This document shows positions 34,801 through 45,319 of a stretch of DNA of 64,000 nucleotides, piece after piece. The notes under the pieces were generated by a model. The model was not told the origin of the DNA. It did no database searches and was given only the letters and a program-made list of their open reading frames with translations. The stretch is from Dimorphilus gyrociliatus (Eukaryota; Annelida; Polychaeta; Dinophilidae): contig CAJFCJ010000002.1 of the NCBI GenBank assembly GCA_904063045.1, forward strand, positions 4,149,891-4,213,890, given 5' to 3'. Both the position numbers and the translations under genes were made by a program. Every line of letters begins with the position of its first letter. Within the stretch, counting starts at the first letter, position 1.

Positions 34801-37800
34801 GATCGATTGACAATGAAGTAGTCGGTAGAAACTTGCATTAAATGCTCTACGCTCAGTCCGCCTGTGCTTAAGCTCTTTTTCATGGATAGGTCTATCTAAA
34901 TATCTATCTATCAATCTACCTATCTCGATCTTTCTATCATGCTTTACACATGGCATTTGCTATCCAGCTTATCCTACATAAATATATCTATATTGTCTGA
35001 AAAGCTTGCAAAGGTATAATACCCACTCTTTCGCCAAGAAGTTTGACAGGCGTCAGATTTCCGTTTGGTACAATAAAGTTGTGTAAGCAATATGTATTTA
35101 TTTATAATAAAATATACTACGATAGAAAACTGAATAGAGAGCATTTTTGAATAAATCATAGGATTATAGAATTTTTCTACTGAGTCAAAAGTAGACTTTG
35201 AACACTTAAAAAGGAACTTTCTAAAAGCTATTGTGTCGTTTTTCACGACAGCAGATGGAAGTTTAAAGAGGAATTCTAACAAATAAGCCTTCATAAACGG
35301 AACTTTTTATAAAGCTTATAGTCAACAACAATTACGTTATATGTATAGACCTAAATTTACTAAAAAATTTCGTATTTTATTGGTAAAAAAAAAATCAGCA
35401 CGACTAACTTTCTAATAAGGCCTACAAGTGAACGATTGAAATATATAAAAAATCGATAAAATTGGTAGGAACTGAACTGATCAATAGAACAATTTAAAGA
35501 TTGAGGAAAACCTTCCACTGTTATACCCTGTAGTATATTACCAATAATAATAAAAAATCCTAGTTCGTTATAGATATGGTATACAATAAAATGAAAATAA
35601 TTCTTAGGCCTAGGTTTTTATGTATAATAAAAATAACAATATAAAATATTTACTGAGTGAAAAAGAAATTAGAAAAACAATATCAATTAAATTATTAATC
35701 GAGAATTTTTATTGTTTAATTTAAATCTAACGGATCTATATAATCTATAACCTAAATATACATATATCTATATATTTCTCCTTTCTCTTTGAGGTAATTT
35801 TATAGATAAACTTTAAAACTAAACATATATTCATTATTAAAAAGTCTTACAGCAAGGAATTCAGTTTCTGACCTTCTTCACTCATAAATATTAATATAGA
35901 ATATAAGCAGTAAGAAACTTGTTTTTGATTTGTGGGGGTGCGTAGGTATATTGAAGAGTAGGGGACAGAGGAGTTAGGGGGGGGGGGGGGGGCTAGGAGA
36001 GGAAAGGGGAGGTTTCCTTAGGTTTTAAATTCCAACAGAAATATGAATAAGCACAATAAAGTAATAATAAAGTTTTTCTTTACAAGAAAAAAAACCAAAT
36101 TATTCTTTATTATTTGAAAACAAACTGGATGCCTCTCCAAATAAGGTCATATTTTTAACCCTACAAAAAATAAACTATAACATCAGTAAATCTTTACCAT
36201 TTATCACGTGTTTACATATTTAAATTGAATGTAAACATTTCTTACAATTTACTATATATATTTTTTTATCTAAATCATTGAAAAAGGAATTGTAAGGAAG
36301 GAGAAAAACAAAGTTTAGATAAGGGAAAAGTTATATCTAACAATAAAGCTTTACGTTTACTTAAATCGGAAGAAGTATAAAAAAAATAAATAAAAAACCG
36401 GAAGAATCTACTATTTCACTGATTGTTCTAGCTATTGTTTTCTTAGTTAATTTTTTTTATTATAAATCGTTATTATTATTACTATTACTATTATTATTTT
36501 TATCAATCTTTACTATATCTAAATATGCAATCATTTCAGCTATTTGTAATTCCCTTTTCATACTTTTTAATTCGTCTATTCAGTAAATTGTCAGACTATT
36601 TTTAACTTAATAACTGAAGGAAAACCTAATTTTCTCTTCTTTTTCTAAGAATCGGGCTAAAACAGTTTTTTTGCCACTCTATACGGAATAGAAATGTCTA
36701 TCTATATTATGCAACTTTTAACCTTCTGGAATTAAAATTCATCATAAATATTAAAGCTCGAGTGAAATTAGCTTCACCAACCAATAGCTCGTGTGCAGTA
36801 TGCATTTGAAAGGTTTTTTGTTACGTAACAATGGGAGTGACCCGTTTTTTTTCTTATCGAATATCGAATAACGAAAGTAATTGTAATGGGTTATATTGGT
36901 AAATGTAGTCGTCTTTTACAACTTTTTTCTTCCACGTAAGAATATAAAGGATTGATTTATGAATGAAACTAATGGACGGTACAGGTATAAGCGACTACAA
37001 GGCCATTAATTAAATTGATAGCTAAAGGCCCATATCCGACCAAGTGTGAAATATTACTTAACAATGAGGGTGTCCTTATTAATTGGATAGATGAATGGAA
37101 AGGAAAAATACTATTAAACTATTAAAATTATAGGTCATAACCTCTCTTATTCCTTTTTCCTTATTCATTTCGCCAGCTACAGTTTTCTGCTAAATCATTA
37201 AAACTGGCAAGTAATTTTGCAGTTGGCCCCGTAGATTAGACAAGTCTTTCGTTTACATTTTGACAAACAACAACGAAACGTGCTACTGACTTGCAAAATG
37301 TGGTTTTTATTAAGTTAACGAGGCGAATACACGTAAATTTTCCAGTAGCTATCAATCCTTATCAGTAAGCTAGCTTTGTTCCGTATACGATCCACATACA
37401 TAAACACAGTTTATATACTGGAAACTAACCTATCTCCGGATTTGTAGATTTTACTATCTAAGATAAAATTCCATTCCCATCCCGCCCTTGCTTTTACCAA
37501 TCCTTTACGCTCTTTAAATGATAGGCCTAATCTAATAATTTCCAACTGATTCCCTATTTGAAATTAATTAATTATTGTAGTTGGGGAATACATTTTTTTT
37601 TTAATGAGATTTTATTGGCACGAGACGAGTTGGACAACTTGAAAACTGAACAGTCTAACTAATTTATAGTTGACGATAAAGATTCTCCGGTTTGCAGTCT
37701 TATATTATTTATATTCTTCGTCTTCCTCTTTTGAACGTTCTTTTTTTTGTCGTTGTTGCAGTGAATGGATTATAATTGTCAACGAATTTTTTTCTTAAAT

Positions 37801-38376
37801 ACACAGTCGATTGTAGTTATGATTGACGAGGGTAGAGGATTTCAATGACTGGTACTGATTACTCATCGAATAGGTCTGCTTTTCTTTACTTAATTTTAAT
37901 TACGCGAATTCTTTTATATCTTACGCTACTAGTCTATCATAAAGAATTCTCAGATAAATCCCTTTCTCCCTTTATGACCTAAGATATGTAATTATCTTAT
38001 ACCTCTTTTTTTTATTAATATAACTTAACAATAGAAATTTAAGGGAAAATATTAGGTTGAAAGCGGAAAATTCTCTATCGTTTTCCCCTCTTCTCTCATC
38101 AATATTGATTTGCTAAGGGAAGTAATAAAATTTGAAAATCTTTACTTCGAGTAGCAACTTTTCTAATATTTCCCCTATATCGATTTCTGATTGAATTTCA
38201 CATATCATTATCAATAACTGTTAAATACCCTACTTCTCCATTAGTTGTTATTGATTACTTATACTAGGATAAAAGAAATTATATAAATTTTTACCTTTTA
38301 AATCACTTTTCTCAATTTTCATAAAATGAGACAGGATAGGAAGTGTTATCAGTAACAATGCAGTTGTTACATGCAT
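28219..38376 (-). CDS. Sema2-like: Secreted semaphorin, class 2-like (Sema-PSI-Ig)
   Basis: Predicted secreted guidance ligand for plexin receptors, 744 residues. Exons in transcription order: 38376-38295, 32878-32788, 31321-31054, 30705-30423, 30345-30206, 30114-29951, 29888-28894, 28491-28385, 28323-28219. Residues 1-18 are a signal peptide (TTALLLITLPILS). Sema-domain landmarks are DGIFYVGSKSFLHKFSLSDL, ITCGTNYASPELFVLN, YFFNELALEYT, ARVARVCKKDSSLGGW and FYGIFKNNG. A PSI module (about 518-557) has CASYSTCTSC, DPDCSWDS and NTCKYP. One Ig domain (about 595-665) has paired C607/C657 and W620. The tail (675-744) is Cys-rich and charged, with no transmembrane helix, fitting the secreted class 2. 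Phases agree at all eight junctions. The stretch CLETPERKFT to RRISKLGS-like sequence in exon 4 is unusually divergent. The first exon is the least certain part: it rests on signal peptide, phase and splice site. Confidence 0.88.
31017..31036. repeat. TA microsatellite
   Basis: (TA)n tract in the semaphorin intron just downstream of exon 3. Confidence 0.8.
31322..32787 (-). other. Intron 2 of semaphorin gene
   Basis: 1.5 kb intron with a long (GA)n microsatellite at 31774-31811 and a strong CTCF-like word at 32406-32418. No exon is seen. Confidence 0.7.
31774..31811. repeat. GA microsatellite
   Basis: About 19 uninterrupted GA units in the semaphorin intron 2. Confidence 0.9.
32879..38294 (-). 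other. Intron 1 of semaphorin gene
   Basis: 5.4 kb intron, the longest in the window, separating the signal-peptide exon from the Sema domain. It holds four CACGTG E-boxes (33710, 33792, 34686, 36205), a G-rich patch with a 16-nt G run (35931-36012), and TA microsatellites. Some open frames of 70-130 codons occur but lack motifs and composition expected of coding sequence. Long first introns often hold enhancers; that is inference here. Confidence 0.6.
35931..36012 (+). repeat. G-rich tract with 16-G homopolymer
   Basis: GGGGG, GGGG, a run of 16 G at about 35977-35992 and then GGGG and GG follow one another on the plus strand in otherwise AT-rich DNA. This is a potential G-quadruplex within the semaphorin first intron. 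Confidence 0.7.
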
Positions 38377-40648
38377 AATTTCCTCCAGGAATTTAAGAAC
38401 AGCTAAATGTTTATTTTTTACGTAGACATGAAGATATTGTTACCGGTTAGCAATATAGATGTTTTCCTTTAGTTTTTGCCGTAAGCCTTTGATTTTATAG
38501 TTGGTTTTTTTTGGAGTGTTTTGCCCGCTCGTTTTTCACTCTGTTTCTCTTTTTGTTAAACTAAACTTTTTCCTTCTCCTTTTCGGTTATAATAAATGAG
38601 TGATAAGATTCCAAAGATGAGATTTGAATTTACTTGGCACAAAAATTTTGTCAATTTATTTCCTTGAGAAGAGAATTAATCATTTAAATAAAAATCATAC
38701 CCTCCTCGACGTTCAACTCGGGCGATTTTTGAATGAATTTGACTAATGCCAAAGCGTGCAATGCCAGAGTCACGCACTACAGCGTTCGTAGCGCCACTAC
38801 TCGTCCTTATTATTAATACACTTTTCAATACGTTCTATTACCCAAGTCCTTCTTCAACAATATCCTTCTGAAGAGCTGCGGTTTGTTTGGAATGTTTGTC
38901 CAACAATGGCCGCGTGCTAACCGTATTGAACAGTGATCATTAATATTGCAATTATTCGCTTTGAAGCGTGACGACAATGCAGTATTATCGTATTTTATTT
39001 TTTTTTCTCTCTCTCTCTGCCTTGAAATATTGTAATATTACAGATTTTTTCTAATTCCTTATTTATATTAATTCATTCAAATAAGCAACAGAAGGCAGAT
39101 TGATAGGCATTGAAAAAGAAGAAAAAAGAAAGATATATGTATTTTTTATATTTTTGCATAAAAAGAGAAATAATTACCCCTTATAAATATGTATACGTTT
39201 ATACGAACTCCAGCTTTAATAAATGCATGGAATTTTAAGAAAGAATTCAATAAAGGGCTTTCAATTTCACAATGTCATTTACAAAATATTTGCTAACTTT
39301 CATATCACAATTCTTTAATAAAATTACCGGAGTTCGTAGGCTCAATTGCCTGGATGATTATCTGCTAAGTTTATGCATAATAAGTAAAAATATTTCTTTT
39401 TGAATAGAATCGAAATTTTCTATTGCTTCATTTGGCCATTTTGTAAACTGTTCTACTCATTATTCATCTGGTATCATTTCCGGAAACGTTTTAGAAACGT
39501 CTAAATTAGGTTTAATGAAAAAAAAAGATTAAAAAACGCCCTGTCTTTATATCATTCTTTTGGCTCTTCCTTACTTCCCCTTTGCAATTGAATCCTTGAT
39601 GGTTACGTGACAATGGGAAGTTTAATGTGAATATTATTGGGACTATTGAAAGAGGGAAGCCTATACCGATCCGGTCACGATTTAATTTTGTTAATTGCTC
39701 TTTTAACCGTTGGCTTCGGGTGGGAATTTTTCACCATCAAACACCTGCAGGCGTAGGAAAAATGCTTTTTAAATAGGAAAAGGGAAGTTAAGAAAGGGCG
39801 AGAAATAAAAAGAGAGATGCTATCTCCGAATAGAAAACGTGCCCATGTGAAATTATTGTACGTCTGCTCTTTTTTTCCTATTGAAAAAAGGGCACAAATC
39901 CTATACTTAGTACACTCTTGTTCGAAGGGCTTAACCGCTTTTTTTTTTACCTCTTTTCGCCACTTTCAATTTGGCTGTTTGACTAGGAACAAAAAATCGT
40001 TGAGGAAAACAACCTTGAAAGGCCTCCGAGTAACAGGTTCATTTTTATCTAAAACAAAAGAGTCATTTATGAGCACAAAGTGTTACTATTATGATAGCCT
40101 TTAAGGTATTTGGCAGTTTAAACAGAAACTTTTTAGGCCTATAATTACAGAGACCATGCGAGTGGCTACTTGCTAATTCCATTAACGGGGTATTATTTAG
40201 CAATCCCCGAAAGAGAACTTTTTTAATATGTATACAAGGGAACTCTTCGTCAAAGTCATAAATATTCATAAGAGAGCAGTTAATTTTCTTAAATATTTCA
40301 CAAAGAAATGATAGTAGAATACTCATTCAAAAAGCAGATTAACACGATCTAATGAATTTTAAGAAATAGTAAAAAAAAGAATTATTGTTCACTGATTGAG
40401 AGATTATCATATGATTTACTAAAATATATATAAGTTAAACATAATCTTTGTATAGAAATTTACTTGTAGAGTTGTTTAATATAGAAAAAGTTCAATATAT
40501 ATGTATATATGCAATTATTTCCACAAGTTTAGAACTAAATCACATTTTGACAGAGAGGAGGGCAGAGGGTAGGGGGGGTAAAGGAGAGAGAGTCGAAAGG
40601 AAAAAGATTGTGTTGTGTTGTATTGTATATTTATATATAAATACAGTG

Positions 40649-40680
<32 letters not shown>

Positions 40681-43600
40681 GGAGGGTAACAGAATGGAAT
40701 CGATAAAAAAAACCAATTTTAAAATGTATTGTTAAAATAAATAAAGTTTACATTAAAAAGAAAATCATTGCAATGTTGCTGGTGGGATACAAAAAACGTT
40801 TTATCAAAAATCTATGTCACTTCTTTTTTTTTAAAAAACAAAATTTATATAATTGATTAATATAATATCTATTTAATAAATAAAGTGTAATATTTATATT
40901 TTTGATGACTACACAATGATGAGTTTTTAAATGACAAATTTATAATCAAGTCAACAACTTGTCAAGCTGGCATTGATACATTAGTATGATAACGTATGTT
41001 TTGTTTTTGAAAAGGACAAGAGGGGAGCGAGGATGGGGGCTGAACAGGAAAGGGGAGGGGGCAAAGGGGTGGAACGAAAGAGGGTAGTTTCAACAGGCAA
41101 GTATGTTATTTACGTAATTATAAATGAATATTTTGTGAATAAACTTAATACTGAACAGCTGCAAAAATGGAATTGATTAGCCAACATTCATTACTTTCTA
41201 AAGATAATCAAAATAATGGAGTTAATGAAGAGTTTAATGATAGGAAAGAATTGTTGGTTTTTACAACTACAGGAAAAAGAAACATTGTTGCCAAAAGTTT
41301 ATTTACGAGAATACTGTTAATTGAACAAGGAGCTGATTCATTTAAAATGTTAATAATAGAACGTTTTTAGTAAGAGTATAGAAGTCGTGTTTGACAAATC
41401 CTTTCTTCTCTTCTTCCTGAATTAAATGTAAGGCGAAGATGAATAGAGAATTGAATGACAGTAATATAAGAATATTCCCATTTTAAACTTCATCCTCTTT
41501 TAGTGTAAAATTTGTTTGAACTTTATATAGAATACAATAAAAACGGGTAAAGAATTGATATATACAAATATAAATGTTAAGATAATACAAATAAAAAAAT
41601 GGGTGGTATGAGCAAAAGTTATACTTAAGCGGGAAGTGATAGAGTTAAATGTTAATCGGGGATAAATTGTCGGAGATTAAATTATGTATGTAAGTATACG
41701 CAGGGTACGCATTGAATATATGATAAACATTCAATATATTGTAAATGACTACATATGTGTATAGCATTATATTTTCATATATATAGATATAGATATATTA
41801 GCATACTGTATATTTATATATTAATAGCTACTTTAGATATAGAAATTGTTGACTGTCAAGCGAAACCACTTAGTTTTCAAACTGTATAGAAAGAAATAAA
41901 ATAAGGTTGAATAACTAATGGAGATTAAGTGATCATAAGCGAATATATGAGAATGAAAAGGAAGAATACAAGAGCAAAAATTCTTTTCATATAGCCCTAA
42001 CTAAATAAGTATGGAAATAAAACTCGGTATTGGGATGAGGTTAGATTGTTTATACACCCTTCATTATAGTGATATCCCTTATCATTCTCTCTCTCACACC
42101 CTCTCTATGCAATCGACACTAACACAACAGCAATCCAGTATAAACTATCCTGCAATTTCGATCGAATCCAAATGCTAACACGTTTTCCATAATGACTTTT
42201 ACAAACCACCCACAGTTTTTCAACTCATATTTTCGCAGTGTGTAAACGTAAATAACATAGCAACTTTAGCCCCAGGAATAATCAAACGTTGGATATTCAA
42301 CTTTCTACAATAGCGCCCTCTCTTTTAATTCATTCTTTCCTCACTCCTAGTGAATTAATCAAATAAACAAGACTGGGATAATTGCACAAACATATATATA
42401 CAAAAAGTCAAATTACGATCGTCAGAGGACGCTAGTTTAGTTGCCTTTCCTGTATAAAAAAGAATATTTCCGAAAGATAAATATATACACCATAAGCGAA
42501 AAACTCGTAATAGCTGCAGTAGCTTTCACCCCGGAAATAATCAAACTAACTGCAACTTTGGCAGTAGACTACAGCCTTTAGGCGACGAGAGGGGCGGCAT
42601 AGAGATAATGATAAGTGACGGTTTTCCGTTAACTCGTAAATAGACTAGAACTAAGAAAGAGAAAAAAAAGTGGAAAACTGACAACGATAAACGTCGTTCC
42701 TAAGTCAATTTACGACCATTTTAAACAGATGCGCATCTATAGATCTAGGAGAAAGTTAATGAAATTAGTAAAAACACTGTAAAAGAAGAGACGGAATAAT
42801 GGCAGATGCGCCAATTCAATTCAGCCCCAATCTTTTCCCGCCTTTACATGTGTTGCTATACATCAACCGCTTGCAAAATTATCTGTCCGACTAGGTTAAT
42901 ATTGGATTAATTGTCTGCTTTGTCGGTGATTTGTTAACGATTGCGTGAGAAAGAGGGAAATTGAATTGCTTCGTCCACGCCATCTACCTTCTACTCATCC
43001 TAAAATATCCCCAACCCCAATATCTGCGTCTCTTTATAGTCTAAATGAATATTTGTATCTACGGAAACCGGCATTCGAACCGTAAAGATAATTAAGTTTC
43101 CGCACGATTAGACCCAAATAGTACATCACGTGCTACAAATAGTCAACTGGTTTAAGATGCGGAAGTACTGTTTGAAAATTATTTCAAAGATGATTAAATA
43201 AGAAGAAAAGTGAATGAATATGGTTGGAATGATAAAAAATACACGCAATTTTTCTCTTTTTTCCTTATATTTCTTCTTTATCCATGTAACACCAGGTGAA
43301 ATTATATATATATATATATATACTGTATATAAGGAATTTCATTTCTATTAGTCTATTGATCTAAATCTTTTGATTTTCAATCGTTTAAAAAATTAATTAC
43401 TGCTCATCACGTGATTCTCCAGTACTTTATATATATAAATGTACTTTGCTATTAGAGATTTAAATAAAATATCTTTTGGCATTTAGCGATATTTATCACT
43501 GTTTTTATAAGCAATTCATGATAAAATGGCCTTTATTTAAATAATTATAGATATAATCTCGTAAACGCCAAAAGGAAAATACTAAAGAATGGAAAAATAA

Positions 43601-44064
43601 GCGAAGAAGAGAATGGAAAATATTCTGAATACAAAGAATAAAGGAAAATTCCTGATAATTGGGAATTCTATCATTCGAATAAATACGTCCAGGTGGAATA
43701 AATTCTTAAGCTTTGTCTTTCATATTGGTATTGTGCTGCCATCTTTAGACAGGTCTGATCGTTAAAGATGAGCAAAAACACTTTTTGTGTTTATCATATT
43801 GTTTTGTATTTTTGGGCAAAAAAAATACCCGATAAATAGGCTTAGATAAATATTTTTGTATTTGACTAAGTAAAATTATTCATTCTTTCCTATCTGCTTT
43901 GTAATAACAGTTTGAACTAAGCTAAGAAAATATCATAATTAAAATTCAAATCTTTGAAATAGGTCAATATATTTTCTTAATAAATACAATCCAGAAGCAT
44001 CTCGTTGCTTCTCTAAACATCTAAATGTGTTTATAAAGTAGTTAGAATAAAATAAAGTAGTTGA
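38377..44064. other. Intergenic region, semaphorin to neuropeptide genes
   Basis: 5.7 kb upstream of the semaphorin start and downstream of neuropeptide gene A. It has G-rich stretches (40556-40592, 41024-41090), a (TA)n tract (40645-40672), E-boxes at 43127 and 43408, and CTCF-like words at 42313, 42977 and 43735. An open frame at 41167-41370 has no recognisable features. No RNA gene was recognised. Confidence 0.5.
40645..40675. repeat. TA microsatellite
   Basis: (TA)n run followed by TGTGTGTG, in the semaphorin-neuropeptide intergenic region. Confidence 0.85.
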
Positions 44065-44499
44065 TTATTTGCCCGTTCTGGGAACTTTTGACTGAATATT
44101 ATCGCCTCGTTTAATTCCAAACAAAGATCTTCCAGTTCTTGGAATTTTGAAAAGTCTGTAACCAAATATATGCCTCTTTCCAGGTCTAGGAACCGTAAAA
44201 ATCGGATTGGTTCGCTTTGAAAGAGCATCATACCAATTTTCTTTTTCAGTATCAATTAGATCGTTCATAGCCGTTTCATAGTCGCTTAATTGAGCGGCAA
44301 AAGAAAATGCTGTGAAAATTAGTTAAATTAATTAACAAGTCAATAAATTCAATACTGAATTAATAAACTAGAAAGTGTTAATATAAACATTTACTAGAGA
44401 ATTAATACTATTATTCATTTATTCATTCAGGTTTCAATAATATTGTAGAAATGAAAAAGACTTACGTAAAATTGCCAACAATACCCAAGCTAACAGCAT
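44065..44499 (-). CDS. Neuropeptide precursor A, PRXamide type
   Basis: Predicted secreted prohormone of 92 residues. Exons: 44499-44466 (34 nt) and 44309-44065. The signal peptide is about residues 1-17 (MLLAWVLLAILPFSFAA), followed by an acidic spacer. Processing sites are K43-R44, G55-K56-R57, G71-R72, K78-R79 and the terminal G91-K92. Cutting there and amidating the glycines gives TNPIFTVPRP-amide, HIFGYRLFKIPRT-amide and GDNIQSKVPRT-amide, plus a short SLFGI spacer. Three amidation signals each directly preceded by PRX are hard to explain by chance. The PRX-amide C-terminus is shared with pyrokinin/neuromedin U, CAPA and ecdysis-triggering hormone; K-[IV]-P-R-X is closest to the last. 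Family membership is inference. A paralogue lies just upstream, at 44887-45319. Confidence 0.85.
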
Positions 44500-44577
44500 C
44501 TTGCTGTATATTCCAGAAGAATAGAATTCAAAATGAACAAGATGAGTGTTATATACGAAAACTTAAATTCTATCCTA

Positions 44578-44637
44578 TTGTGATAAACGACAGTGATTTG
44601 CTGTTGACGCACTTGGAATTAATTGTAGAATGATGTT
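44578..44637 (-). promoter_or_regulatory. Duplicated upstream block, neuropeptide gene A
   Basis: A block of about 60 bp located 79-138 bp upstream of the gene A start codon closely matches one upstream of gene B. The 28 bp at 44610-44637 are identical to 45448-45475 at 25 positions. It is promoter or 5' leader retained after duplication. Confidence 0.6.
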
Positions 44638-44886
44638 CAGAAGTAAGAATGAAAGAAAAATTATTCAACTGTGCATTTAGATTTTCTATTTTAGGATAAA
44701 TTAACTCTCTAAAGCTTTTGCAGTTACTTTACTGCAACGCAGTAAATCATTTAATTTCTTCATAAATTAATCTATATAAATACAGTCTTTTCTTTCTTTT
44801 ATACAATAGAGAAAATAAGACAAAACAATATATTTTTAATATTATCTTTGAAGCGATTTATTTTTAATTCAAACAGAAAAAAACTG

Positions 44887-45319
44887 TCACTTTCCTATCC
44901 TGGGAATTTTTGCTTGAATATTTGGATCATCCTCACGTTTGGTTACCATTAATGGATTCGTATGTTTCCTTTGAGTTTTAAGTCTAAAGTAATTCTTTTC
45001 ATCAGATACTAGATTACCAAACAGAAGAGATCTAGTGAATGAACGATTAAACAAAAGTAAGTATAGAATGAACAAAAAAAGTTCATATAAACTTACTGTA
45101 GAGAATTTCTTTCATTCACTACTTTTTGTATTGCCTGGAAAATTTTCTCTTCATCGCCATCCGGATAATAATTAAAATCATTATGAACATCAGCTATTTT
45201 AAATGTTAAGGACAAAGCTGCTTTAAAAACAAACTCAATTAACTTAACAATATCATACTATTAACTCTCTCGCTATTAGACTTACGTAAAATTGCTAGAC
45301 AGAACCAAATTCTCATCAT
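44887..45319 (-). CDS. Neuropeptide precursor B, PRXamide type
   Basis: Predicted secreted prohormone of 100 residues, paralogous to the gene at 44065-44499. Exons: 45319-45286 (34 nt), 45220-45097, 45031-44887. The signal peptide begins MMRIWFCLAILP. Processing sites are R74-K75, K84-R85 and terminal G99-K100, giving HTNPLMVT and EDDPNIQAKIPRI-amide. The last peptide matches the last of gene A (NIQ-x-K-[IV]-P-R-x-G-K), and HTNPLMVT sits where TNPIFTVPRPG does, but has lost its PRPG amidation signal. An acidic spacer (DVHNDFNYYPDGDEE) and one more intron distinguish it from A. I used the upstream of two adjacent ATGs. Exon 1 has the same length, phase and donor as in gene A. Confidence 0.82.

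Noticed and set aside
34418-34841. Overlapping open frames of 115 and 131 codons on both strands in semaphorin intron 1
   Set aside because: No motif, low-complexity K/N/F-rich composition and no supporting splice context.
39817-40104. 95-codon open frame upstream of semaphorin
   Set aside because: No recognisable domain, signal peptide or splice continuation; composition fits random AT-rich sequence.
41167-41370. 67-codon open frame (MELISQHSLLSKDN...)
   Set aside because: Reads plausibly but lacks any family resemblance, signal peptide or neighbour to splice to.
43060-43100. ATTCGAACC considered as a tRNA T-arm
   Set aside because: No acceptor stem, D-arm or anticodon arm can be folded around it.
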